In this document: positions 1 to 5,943 of the stretch, one piece after another | Position numbering within the stretch: the stretch's first letter is position 1 | Layout of the letters: each line of letters opens with the position of its first letter | From: Oceanospirillaceae bacterium | GTDB lineage: Bacteria; Pseudomonadota; Gammaproteobacteria; Pseudomonadales; Balneatricaceae | NCBI GenBank assembly: GCA_023954795.1 | Contig: JAGSHA010000169.1 | Location: forward strand, 1-6,903 | Length of the DNA stretch: 6,903 nt | Reading direction: 5' to 3' | Translations under genes and position numbers: made by a program | Notes under the pieces: generated by a model | Seen by the model: the letters and a program-made list of their open reading frames with translations, nothing else | What the model was told of the DNA's origin: nothing | Database searches by the model: none

Positions 1-786
1 GAATTCGGCGATGACAAAGACCGCGTCGTGAAACGCGCTAACGGTCAGACAACCTACTTTGCCTCCGATATCGCGTACCACATGAATAAGTTTGAACGTG
101 GCTACGACAAAGTCATCAACATCTGGGGCGCGGATCACCACGGTTACATCACCCGTGTAAAAGCCGCTATTCAGGCACTGGGCTACGATCCAGAGCGTCT
201 GGTGGTCCGTCTGGTTCAGTTTGCGATCTTGTATCGCGGCGAAGAACGCGTGCAGATGTCCACACGCTCCGGCTCTTTTGTAACCCTGCGCGAACTGCGT
301 GACGAAGTTGGCAGCGATGCCTGTCGTTTCTTCTATGTGACCCGCAAAGCGGAACAGCACATGGACTTCGACCTGGAGCTGGCGAAGTCAGAATCCAAGG
401 ACAATCCGGTTTACTACATTCAGTACGCCCATGCCCGTGTATGTTCTGTCATGCGCAAGCTGGACGAAGCGGGCTGGTCCTGGGATAAGGCTGCTGGCCT
501 CGCAGCACTGTCACGTCTGGAAACCGAACACGAAAAAGACCTGATCACCAAGCTGTCCAAGTACCCGGATGTCCTGAAAAACGCCGGTCTTTCTCACGAG
601 CCTCACATGCTGGCAAATTACCTGAAAGAGCTGGCAAGCGATTTCCATACGTATTACAACGCGCAGAAGATGTTGATCGACGATGCAGAACTGCGTAATG
701 CTCGCCTCACCCTGAGTGAAGCCTCGCGCCAGGTGATCTCTAACGGCCTGCAGCTGCTCGGCGTTAGCGCACCGGAGCACATGTAA
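1..786 (+). CDS. argS: Arginyl-tRNA synthetase, C-terminal part (5' end outside window)
   Basis: Class I arginyl-tRNA synthetase, which charges tRNA-Arg with arginine in the cytoplasm. The frame is open from base 1, giving 261 residues. Family members are about 560-580 residues, so the N-terminal domain and the HIGH region lie to the left of the window. Visible are the end of the catalytic domain (GADHHGY at fragment residues 43-49), the family's KMSKS-equivalent loop MSTRSG (residues 86-91, bases 256-273), and then the helical DALR anticodon-binding domain with the typical NPVYYIQYAHAR stretch (residues 135-146). The natural C-terminus is present, ending SAPEHM before TAA. The GTG at base 28 is an internal valine codon, not a start. 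The next gene begins 2 bp after the stop, so the two are probably co-transcribed. Identification is very secure from these motifs. Confidence 0.97.
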   Translation, partial: EFGDDKDRVVKRANGQTTYFASDIAYHMNKFERGYDKVINIWGADHHGYITRVKAAIQALGYDPERLVVRLVQFAILYRGEERVQMSTRSGSFVTLRELRDEVGSDACRFFYVTRKAEQHMDFDLELAKSESKDNPVYYIQYAHARVCSVMRKLDEAGWSWDKAAGLAALSRLETEHEKDLITKLSKYPDVLKNAGLSHEPHMLANYLKELASDFHTYYNAQKMLIDDAELRNARLTLSEASRQVISNGLQLLGVSAPEHM

Positions 787-788
787 GC

Positions 789-1445
789 ATGGCAGCGCGC
801 AAAGACTTTGCCTCTAAAAAGCGGAATGGCAAAACCGCCACCCGCAGCAGCGGCAAAAAACCCGCAGCACCGCGCAAGCAGCAACCGGCGGCGAAGAGCA
901 AAAAGCCCTTCCCGCTAAAACTGCTGCTGGTCACGGTGTTGATGTCTGGCGCGCTGGGCTATCTTCTGTACAGTCTGATACAGGTAAAACCAGGGAACAC
1001 GGGCACAGTGACGACCGTCAGCAAACCCGCTCCTAAACCTAAAGCCGAAGAGAAGAAACCCGAAAAGCCTAAAACGGCGGCGGCAAAACCGGACACAGCT
1101 TCTACGGATGAAAAACGCTTCGAGTTTTATCAGATGCTACCCAAAAGCGAGGTAACGACTTCCGACCCTACGGTTTATAAGTCCACACCTCGCAATGCGG
1201 TCAACGTCACCCAGTACCTGTTGCAAGCGGGATCTTTCCGTAATCCAGCTGATGCTGATCGGATGCGCGCCCAGTTGATATTGCTGGGGCTGCCAAACGT
1301 GCGCAGTGAAAAAACGGCCAGCGGTAACGGCGGTACCTGGTACCGTGTGCGTACCGGCCCTTTTAAAAATCGCACGGACCTGAGAGACGCCACCAACAAG
1401 CTGGCAAAACAGAACATCTTCCCGCTTAAGATCAAAGCCAACTGA
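789..1445 (+). CDS. Membrane-anchored SPOR-domain protein, FtsN-like
   Basis: A 218-residue bitopic inner-membrane protein likely to act at the division septum. Residues 1-40 are a Lys/Arg/Ala/Pro-rich cytoplasmic tail. Residues about 41-66 form one hydrophobic helix. Residues about 67-110 are a low-complexity Pro/Lys/Ala periplasmic linker. Residues about 140-215 are a SPOR domain (YLLQAGSF at 143-150, WYRVRTGPF at 184-192), a fold that binds peptidoglycan stripped of stem peptides. Between linker and SPOR sits FEFYQMLPKSEV (111-122), whose F-x-F-x3-L spacing resembles the essential E domain of E. coli FtsN. It is shorter than E. coli FtsN (319 residues). The ATG follows a GGAG at 774-777 inside argS, with an 11-base spacer. 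Its position just before hslVU matches ftsN in enterics, but whether it is the true FtsN or a second SPOR protein cannot be settled here. Confidence 0.9.
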   Translation: MAARKDFASKKRNGKTATRSSGKKPAAPRKQQPAAKSKKPFPLKLLLVTVLMSGALGYLLYSLIQVKPGNTGTVTTVSKPAPKPKAEEKKPEKPKTAAAKPDTASTDEKRFEFYQMLPKSEVTTSDPTVYKSTPRNAVNVTQYLLQAGSFRNPADADRMRAQLILLGLPNVRSEKTASGNGGTWYRVRTGPFKNRTDLRDATNKLAKQNIFPLKIKAN

Positions 1446-1462
1446 TCTCATTCGCTTTAAAA

Positions 1463-1492
1463 TGCCCTGCTTTGGTCGAACCTTGCAGGGCA
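1463..1492. repeat. Inverted repeat / stem-loop after the SPOR gene
   Basis: Bases 1463-1470 pair perfectly with 1485-1492 (8 bp, GC-rich), and an inner GGT/ACC stem closes on a 3-base loop. No T-run follows on the plus strand. On the minus strand the right-to-left reading ends in a short TTTT. It may partly attenuate read-through from argS-SPOR or protect a 3' end, but it is not a clear intrinsic terminator. Confidence 0.4.
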
Positions 1493-1493
1493 G

Positions 1494-1523
1494 CCCTTGA
1501 AAAAGCCCCGCACGCATCCATAT
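1494..1523 (+). promoter_or_regulatory. Candidate sigma-32 heat-shock promoter for hslVU
   Basis: CCCTTGAAA at 1494-1502 contains the full sigma-32 -35 core CTTGAAA. After 13 bases, ATCCATAT (1516-1523) matches the -10 consensus CCCCATNT at every specified position except the first two. Spacing is within the known range. Transcription would start near 1530, leaving a leader of about 40 bases before hslV. In E. coli hslVU is a sigma-32 operon, so sequence and biology agree. No sigma-70 -10 of similar quality is seen here. Confidence 0.65.
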
Positions 1524-1571
1524 CTAAGTCATTCGATAAACTACATCTATCCATAAAAGGTTCAGTGCTTC

Positions 1572-2102
1572 ATGACTACCATTGTTTCAGTACGCCGCGG
1601 TGACAAAGTTGTTGTAGGCGGTGATGGTCAGGTATCCCTGGGCAACACCGTGATGAAAGGCAGCGCGAAAAAAGTTAATCGTCTGCCAAAACATGACGTG
1701 ATTACCGGTTTTGCAGGCTCAACTGCTGATGCCATCACCCTGCGTGATCTGTTTGAACAGCAGCTGGACAAACATCAGGGCAACATCGTCAATGCGGTTA
1801 TCCATCTGGCGCGCGAATGGCGTAGCGACCGAGTGCTGCGCCGCCTGGAAGCGCTAATGCTGGTAGCTAACGAAGAGAAAACATATCTGATCTCCGGCAG
1901 CGGTGATGTGATCGAACCGGAAGATGGCGTGATTGCCATCGGTTCTGGCGGTAACTTTGCGCTGGCGGCGGCCCGTGCACTGACTGACAACACCGAGCTG
2001 GCTGCCAGCGACATTGTAGAAAAAAGCTTACAGATCGCCGCAGGCATCTGTGTGTTTACCAACGACAACCTGACCATCGAAGAGCTGGATTCAGTAGCCT
2101 GA
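1572..2102 (+). CDS. hslV: HslV (ClpQ), peptidase subunit of the HslVU protease
   Basis: N-terminal-nucleophile threonine peptidase that stacks as two hexamers between HslU rings and degrades unfolded or regulatory proteins in the cytoplasm. The 176 residues equal the E. coli length. It begins MTTIVSVRRG, so removal of Met exposes the catalytic Thr. Other active-site features are present: GDGQ around Asp18, Lys34 in the KGSAKKV segment (Lys33 of the mature enzyme), GFAGSTADA (46-54) and GSGG (124-127). The ATG is fixed by the need for Thr at the mature N-terminus and by AAAAGG at 1555-1560, an 11-base spacer. hslU follows after 18 bp, and a heat-shock promoter candidate lies just upstream. 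Nothing is missing or unusual in the protein. Confidence 0.98.
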   Translation: MTTIVSVRRGDKVVVGGDGQVSLGNTVMKGSAKKVNRLPKHDVITGFAGSTADAITLRDLFEQQLDKHQGNIVNAVIHLAREWRSDRVLRRLEALMLVANEEKTYLISGSGDVIEPEDGVIAIGSGGNFALAAARALTDNTELAASDIVEKSLQIAAGICVFTNDNLTIEELDSVA

Positions 2103-2109
2103 TTCCAAC

Positions 2110-2114
2110 GGGAG
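2110..2114 (+). promoter_or_regulatory. Ribosome binding site of hslU
   Basis: GGGAG lies 6 bases before the ATG at 2121, in the 18-bp hslV-hslU gap. It is the best Shine-Dalgarno match of the operon and supports this start over the Met codon at residue 4. Confidence 0.75.
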
Positions 2115-2120
2115 TTTTTA

Positions 2121-3461
2121 ATGTCTAATATGACCCCTCGCGAAATCGTACACGAACTGGATCGCCACATTGTCGGCCAGGATGAAGCTAAACGCTCCGT
2201 GGCGAACGCCTTACGCAACCGCTGGCGCCGCATGCAGCTAAATGAAGAGCTGCGTGTAGAAGTAACACCCAAGAATATTCTGATGATCGGTCCGACCGGT
2301 GTCGGTAAGACCGAGATTGCCCGTCGTCTGGCGAAATTGGCCAACGCACCCTTTATCAAAATCGAAGCCACTAAGTTCACCGAAGTCGGTTACGTGGGAC
2401 GAGACGTTGAAACCATCATCCGCGATCTGGTGGATATGGCGATCAAAATGCTGCGTGAAACCGAGATGGAAAAGGTTCGCTTCCGCGCAGAAGAGGCCGC
2501 TGAAGAGCGCATTCTGGATGCATTGCTGCCACCTGCACGTGATACCGGCTTCAACAACGAACCGGCTGAAACATCTCGCACCGACAGCGCAACACGCCAG
2601 ATTTTCCGTAAGAAGCTGCGTGAAGGCCAGCTGGACGACAAAGAGATCGATATCGAAGTCGCTCAGCCTCAGGTTGGCGTAGAGATCATGGCGCCTCCGG
2701 GCATGGAAGAGATGACCAGCCAGCTGCAGAACATGTTCTCCGGCATGGGCAACCAGCGCAAGCAGAACCGTCGTTTGAAGGTGAAAGAAGCCTTCAAGAT
2801 GCTGACGGATGAAGAAGCCGCAGGTATGGTCAAAGAGGACGAACTCAAGCAGCAGGCCGTTGATGTTGTGGAACAGAACGGTATCGTCTTCCTCGACGAG
2901 ATCGATAAAGTCTGCAAACGCACCGAGAACACCGGTGGCGATGTATCCCGCGAAGGTGTGCAGCGTGACCTGCTGCCTCTGATCGAAGGCTGCACGGTTA
3001 GCACTAAGTACGGCATGGTCAAAACGGACCATATCCTGTTTATCGCATCCGGCGCGTTCCATCTGGCACGTCCATCGGATCTGATCCCAGAGCTACAGGG
3101 CCGACTGCCGATTCGTGTCGAGCTGAGCGCTCTGACACCGGAAGACTTCCGTCGCATCCTGACCGAGCCCAATGCCTCGCTGACAGAACAGTATCAGGCA
3201 TTGCTGAAAACGGAAGGCGTCGACCTGACGTTTACTGAGGAAGGTATACACCGCATCGCTGAGCTGGCGTTCCAGGTCAACGAGCAAACCGAAAACATCG
3301 GGGCTCGCCGCCTGCACACGATGCTGGAGCGTTTGCTGGAAGAACTGTCGTTTAACGCGTCAGATCTGGCCGGCCAAACCATCACTGTGGATAAACCATT
3401 TGTGAACAAATACTTAGATGAGTTGAGCCAGGACGAAGATCTGAGCCACTACATTCTGTAA
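2121..3461 (+). CDS. hslU: HslU (ClpY), AAA+ unfoldase of the HslVU protease
   Basis: Hexameric ATPase that unfolds substrates and threads them into HslV. It has 446 residues against 443 in E. coli. Order of elements: N-terminal MTPREIV and HIVGQDEAKRSV; Walker A GPTGVGKT (57-64); pore loop GYVG (90-93); the inserted I domain (about 110-245), the most divergent part; Walker B IVFLDEID (255-262); the DVSREGVQRDLLPL segment (274-287); FIASGAF (307-313); and the sensor-2 arginines in GARRLHT (395-401). The C-terminus LSHYIL keeps the final Ile-Leu of the tail that docks into HslV, so a working pair with the adjacent hslV is expected. It is the last gene of the heat-shock unit, with a strong terminator 22 bp after the stop. 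Confidence 0.98.
   Translation: MSNMTPREIVHELDRHIVGQDEAKRSVANALRNRWRRMQLNEELRVEVTPKNILMIGPTGVGKTEIARRLAKLANAPFIKIEATKFTEVGYVGRDVETIIRDLVDMAIKMLRETEMEKVRFRAEEAAEERILDALLPPARDTGFNNEPAETSRTDSATRQIFRKKLREGQLDDKEIDIEVAQPQVGVEIMAPPGMEEMTSQLQNMFSGMGNQRKQNRRLKVKEAFKMLTDEEAAGMVKEDELKQQAVDVVEQNGIVFLDEIDKVCKRTENTGGDVSREGVQRDLLPLIEGCTVSTKYGMVKTDHILFIASGAFHLARPSDLIPELQGRLPIRVELSALTPEDFRRILTEPNASLTEQYQALLKTEGVDLTFTEEGIHRIAELAFQVNEQTENIGARRLHTMLERLLEELSFNASDLAGQTITVDKPFVNKYLDELSQDEDLSHYIL
3386..3394 (-). other. Perfect DnaA-box word inside hslU
   Basis: TGTGGATAA reads TTATCCACA on the minus strand, the consensus 9-mer for DnaA. It encodes part of Thr-Val-Asp-Lys near the HslU C-terminus, so codon use alone can explain it. 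Binding is untested. Confidence 0.3.
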
Positions 3462-3483
3462 AGCGGATCATCCGTTACATACT

Positions 3484-3557
3484 AAGGGCGTATACTTAAG
3501 AAGTCGCTGAACACAGTCTGTTCAACGGTGATCTGAGATACGCCCTTTTTATTTTTT
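3484..3557 (+). terminator. Intrinsic terminator of hslVU with a branched loop
   Basis: Bases 3484-3493 pair perfectly with 3538-3547 (10 bp, AAGGGCGTAT against ATACGCCCTT), and the right arm runs straight into a T-rich tail to 3557. The 44-base loop is unusually long and contains its own 6-bp hairpin: TGAACA (3508-3513) pairs with TGTTCA (3519-3524) over a 5-base loop. Confidence 0.85.
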
Positions 3558-3595
3558 GCCGTCTTCGACACACAATTAGCGCATCGTATTGAAGA

Positions 3596-3611
3596 CACCT
3601 GTTTTGAGGTG
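3596..3611 (+). promoter_or_regulatory. Ribosome binding site of the DUF971 gene inside a small hairpin
   Basis: GAGG at 3606-3609 is the ribosome binding site, 7 bases before the ATG at 3617, and fixes the start. CACCT (3596-3600) can pair with AGGTG (3607-3611) over a 6-base loop, which would cover most of the site. The stem is only 5 bp, so any regulatory effect is speculative. Confidence 0.4.
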
Positions 3612-3616
3612 CCCCA

Positions 3617-3991
3617 ATGAGCCACACGCTTCCGACCGATATCCGGCTACACAAAAAGTCCCGTACTCTTGAACTGGTCTATGGCGACATCAACTACGAA
3701 CTCACCGCCGAGTACCTACGGGTACATTCGCCCTCCGCCGAAGTCCGTGGCCACGGTATAGGCAATGGCGTGCTGCAAACCGGCAAGCAACTGGTCGGTA
3801 TCAAGGGCGTCCAGCCCGCTGGAAATTATGCCCTCAAGATCATCTTTGACGACGGGCACGACAGCGGCCTGTTCACATGGGAATACTTGCTGGATCTTTG
3901 CCAGAATCACGACCAGCACTGGCAAGACTACCTGCAAAAACTGCAAGACGCCGGAGCCAGCCGTAATGACGGCATGATCGCCCGCGGCTAA
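3617..3991 (+). CDS. DUF971 (gamma-butyrobetaine hydroxylase-like N-terminal domain) protein
   Basis: A 124-residue soluble protein made of one DUF971 domain, the fold also found at the N-terminus of gamma-butyrobetaine hydroxylase. Family marks are LRVHSPSAEVRGHG (34-47), the GIKGVQPAGNYALKIIFDDGHD core (61-82) and SGLFTWEYLLDL (83-94), a pattern I recall from stand-alone bacterial members. No oxygenase domain follows, so no hydroxylase activity should be assumed; stand-alone members have no firm role that I know of. It stands between the hslU terminator and the ubiE promoter candidate, with 94 bp before ubiE. Proximity to hslVU and ubiE is what I recall from Pseudomonas-type genomes. I see no convincing sigma-70 promoter in the 66 bases before it. 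Confidence 0.9.
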   Translation: MSHTLPTDIRLHKKSRTLELVYGDINYELTAEYLRVHSPSAEVRGHGIGNGVLQTGKQLVGIKGVQPAGNYALKIIFDDGHDSGLFTWEYLLDLCQNHDQHWQDYLQKLQDAGASRNDGMIARG

Positions 3992-4021
3992 GGAACCGAA
4001 CAGCGGACTTGATACCGGTTA

Positions 4022-4050
4022 GGGACAAATTCGAACGGTGCCGGTACAAT
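4022..4050 (+). promoter_or_regulatory. Candidate sigma-70 promoter for ubiE-ubiJ
   Basis: GGGACA (4022-4027) keeps the ACA end of the -35 consensus and matches four of six bases. After 17 bases comes TACAAT (4045-4050), five of six to the -10. Start of transcription would be near 4057, about 30 bases before ubiE. An inverted repeat, TACCGG (4013-4018) and CCGGTA (4041-4046), brackets the -35 and overlaps the -10. Confidence 0.5.
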
Positions 4051-4085
4051 GCGTGCAATTTAATCGTTAAGCGATATCCAGAATC

Positions 4086-4844
4086 ATGACCGACCAAAAC
4101 AAAGACCAGACCACTCACTTTGGCTACGATACCGTCGATGTGAGTGAGAAGCAGAAAAAAGTCGCTGATGTGTTCCACAGTGTGGCGGCTAAATACGATG
4201 TGATGAATGACCTGATGTCCGGTGGTGTTCACCGCATCTGGAAACGATTGACCATCGAGCAAAGCGGCGTACGGGCCGGCGGAACGGTACTGGATATTGC
4301 GGGCGGTACCGGCGACCTGACCATGCGTTTCTCACGTCTGGTAGGCCCCACGGGCAAAGTCGTATTGGCGGATATTAACGATTCCATGCTGAAAGTCGGC
4401 CGTGATCGTCTCTATGATCGTGGCATTACCGGCAACGTTGAGTTTGTTCAGGCTAACGCACAAAGCCTGCCGTTCCCGGACAACACCTTCGATGTCATCA
4501 CCATCGCTTTTGGTCTGCGTAACGTAACTTACAAAGATCAGGCACTGGCATCTATGGCCCGCGTTCTGAAGCCCGGCGGTAAACTGATGGTGCTGGAGTT
4601 CTCCAAAACTGACAACCCGGTACTGACCAAGCTGTATGATTTCTACTCCTTCAACATTCTGCCTCAGATGGGTCAGATGATTGCCGGAGACGCAGAGAGC
4701 TACAAATATCTGGCTGAATCCATTCGTATGCACCCGGATCAGGACACACTGAAAGGGATGATGGAAACAGCGGGCCTGACCTCCTGCAAATACCAGAATA
4801 TGACCGGTGGTATTGTTGCGCTGCACACAGGCATCAAACCTTAA
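4086..4844 (+). CDS. ubiE: UbiE, ubiquinone/menaquinone C-methyltransferase
   Basis: SAM-dependent C-methyltransferase of quinone synthesis. It methylates the benzoquinol ring in the ubiquinone pathway and, where menaquinone is made, demethylmenaquinol. It has 252 residues (E. coli 251) and matches over its whole length. Visible are HFGYDTV (11-17), the first family signature in FHSVAAKYDVMNDLMS (30-45), SAM motif I VLDIAGGTGDLT (68-79), acidic motif VVLADIN (92-98), PFPDNTFDVITIAFGLRNV (129-147), the second signature at RVLKPGG (159-165), and YLAESIRMHPDQDTLK (208-223). The start aligns with E. coli, but the ribosome binding site is weak (no clear AGGAG upstream). ubiJ follows after 21 bp, and the two are probably one transcript from the promoter near 4050. 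Confidence 0.98.
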   Translation: MTDQNKDQTTHFGYDTVDVSEKQKKVADVFHSVAAKYDVMNDLMSGGVHRIWKRLTIEQSGVRAGGTVLDIAGGTGDLTMRFSRLVGPTGKVVLADINDSMLKVGRDRLYDRGITGNVEFVQANAQSLPFPDNTFDVITIAFGLRNVTYKDQALASMARVLKPGGKLMVLEFSKTDNPVLTKLYDFYSFNILPQMGQMIAGDAESYKYLAESIRMHPDQDTLKGMMETAGLTSCKYQNMTGGIVALHTGIKP

Positions 4845-4865
4845 AGATTACTCGGGATCACCACG

Positions 4866-5489
4866 ATGATTGAGCTGCTCAACGCCACTGCCTTTACCGT
4901 TGCTGAAGAAGCGGTCAACACTCTGCTGCAACGGGACGAAGTCACGCTTGAACGGCTGGGTAAACTCAGCGGTAAAGTGATCGCTATCCAGCTTACGCTG
5001 CCGGCGATCACACTCTATATCCTGCCCAACTGCACTGGCCTGCAACTTCAATCGCATATTGAAGACGATGCGGATGTCATCCTGAGCGGTGGCCCTACTG
5101 ATTTCAGCAAATTGCTGACCAGCAAAGACTCCGCCGAGGCGATGTTTGGCAAAGGGATTACCGTGACGGGCGACAGTGGCTTAGCCAACCGTTTTCAGGA
5201 AATTCTGGCCGATACCCAGATCGACTGGGAAGGCGCACTGGGAGATATCATTGGAGACCTGCCCGCCCACCAGCTGACGAACTTCCTAAACTGGAAAACC
5301 AGCAGTTACAAACGCACGGGCAGCAGTTTTATCCACAACCTCGAAGAATACCTGACGGAAGAAGCCCGCATGTTGCCGAGCCGTCCGGAAGTGGATAACT
5401 TTCTGAAGAACGTTGATCAGACGCGTGATTCAGTCGAACGTATTGAAGCGCGTATACAGCAACTGCAACACGCGCTGCATAGTAACTGA
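4866..5489 (+). CDS. ubiJ: UbiJ, SCP2-domain ubiquinone biosynthesis accessory factor
   Basis: Lipid-binding accessory protein of the soluble Ubi complex. E. coli UbiJ (201 residues) works with UbiK and holds hydrophobic ubiquinone intermediates in its SCP2 domain. This copy has 207 residues. Residues about 15-115 fit an SCP2 domain, with the beta-strand IQLTLPAITLYILPN (41-55) and GKGITVTGDSGLANRFQEIL (95-114). WEGALGDIIGDL (121-132) follows, then a charged C-terminal helix likely to form a coiled coil (about 175-205), the part that pairs with UbiK in E. coli. GGGA at 4854-4857 with an 8-base spacer supports the ATG. Context after ubiE makes the call firm. The usual next gene, ubiB, is absent: the stop is 12 bp from a convergent gene. 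Confidence 0.94.
   Translation: MIELLNATAFTVAEEAVNTLLQRDEVTLERLGKLSGKVIAIQLTLPAITLYILPNCTGLQLQSHIEDDADVILSGGPTDFSKLLTSKDSAEAMFGKGITVTGDSGLANRFQEILADTQIDWEGALGDIIGDLPAHQLTNFLNWKTSSYKRTGSSFIHNLEEYLTEEARMLPSRPEVDNFLKNVDQTRDSVERIEARIQQLQHALHSN
5329..5337 (+). other. Perfect DnaA-box word inside ubiJ
   Basis: TTATCCACA sits within Phe-Ile-His-Asn codons of UbiJ and in the 13-base word shared with the hemJ start. A one-mismatch copy (AGTGGATAA) lies 53 bases downstream at 5390-5398. Binding is untested. Confidence 0.3.
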
Positions 5490-5501
5490 GTCACCCGTCG
5501 C

Positions 5502-5933
5502 TCAATCCAGCATCGGCTCATCCGTTAAGGTGAGCCGGCCTTCTACTTCCAATCTCTTCGCCCGATCAATAATACGCTGCTGTGCCGCCTCAACATTTCG
5601 CCTCGGCACCGGTGCCATGACAGACAGTTCAGCCTCAATGCTGGCCGCCCGCCCCTTTGATAGCCCCATAATCAACATCCGATGCTGTCGTGTGTTTAAT
5701 CCACGCAAGGCCAGTATCAGATCATTATCCGACACCTGAGTCATGAGCCGCGCCAGCTGAACCGGAGCCAGAATAACCAGATCAGTGAAGGAAAACCGCT
5801 GCTCTGCCAGCCACTCGGCAAGATCCGGGTCATCACGACGAATCTGCACAATCATCGCATCGGCATCGGTTGGAGACATCCCCGCCAGCATCGACGCGAG
5901 TCGCTGCCAGCCGGATTTGACAGACAGTGTCAT
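5502..5933 (-). CDS. Stand-alone FliG C-terminal-domain protein
   Basis: A 143-residue soluble protein matching only the C-terminal part of the flagellar switch protein FliG. Residues about 15-48 resemble the linker after FliG's middle domain (DDPDLAEWLAEQRFSFTDLV against the DPELAE...MFVFEDL pattern). Residues about 49-135 cover the FliG_C helices: QLARLMTQVSDNDLILALRG, LSKGRAASIEAEL, and VEAAQQRIIDRAKRLEVEGRL. FliG's N-terminal domain and the middle-domain EHPQR motif are absent. Of the five torque-helix charges known in E. coli FliG, by my alignment one is conservatively kept (Arg for Lys264) and one acidic position is kept (Glu for Asp289); the others are Gly, Ala and Pro. The ATG has no clear Shine-Dalgarno but sits 10 bp after the hemJ stop, suggesting translational coupling. 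An in-frame stop just upstream limits the start. No flagellar gene is nearby. Function unknown. Confidence 0.8.
   Translation of the reverse strand: MTLSVKSGWQRLASMLAGMSPTDADAMIVQIRRDDPDLAEWLAEQRFSFTDLVILAPVQLARLMTQVSDNDLILALRGLNTRQHRMLIMGLSKGRAASIEAELSVMAPVPRRNVEAAQQRIIDRAKRLEVEGRLTLTDEPMLD
5514..5537. repeat. Stem-loop in the convergent ubiJ / fliG_C 3' region
   Basis: CGGCTCA (5514-5520) pairs with TGAGCCG (5531-5537) over a 10-base loop, inside the 3' end of the minus-strand gene and 25 bp past the ubiJ stop. The plus strand then reads a pyrimidine stretch with only scattered Ts. It could slow or end ubiJ transcription, but it is not a typical intrinsic terminator. Confidence 0.3.
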
Positions 5934-5943
5934 ATTCAGCCGA

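Noticed and set aside
1..6. EcoRI site GAATTC exactly at the window start, with another at 6385-6390, suggesting a cloning junction
   Set aside because: The first reads as Glu-Phe in a smoothly continuing argS frame and the second is in an ordinary gap. Nothing shows a join of unrelated sequences.
1463..1492. Stem-loop after the SPOR gene as an intrinsic terminator, or a tRNA-like arm because of the GGTCGAACC sequence
   Set aside because: No T-run follows on the plus strand, and no acceptor, D or anticodon arms can be found around it. It is listed only as an inverted repeat.
1775..2380. A 201-codon minus-strand open frame crossing hslV and hslU
   Set aside because: It runs antisense across two unmistakable genes, has low-complexity Ser/Arg composition and no family likeness.
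2238..3062. A 274-codon open frame on the minus strand within hslU
   Set aside because: It is a shadow of the highly conserved hslU gene. Its translation shows no recognisable domain, and hslU conservation accounts for the open frame.
3551..3616. Sigma-70 promoter for the DUF971 gene
   Set aside because: The best pair, TTCGAC and TATTGA at 17 bases, matches only three of six at the -10, so it is too weak to claim.
5447..5476. AGCGCG/CGCGCT stem at the end of ubiJ as a terminator
   Set aside because: The loop is 18 bases, lies inside the coding sequence and has no T-run on either strand.
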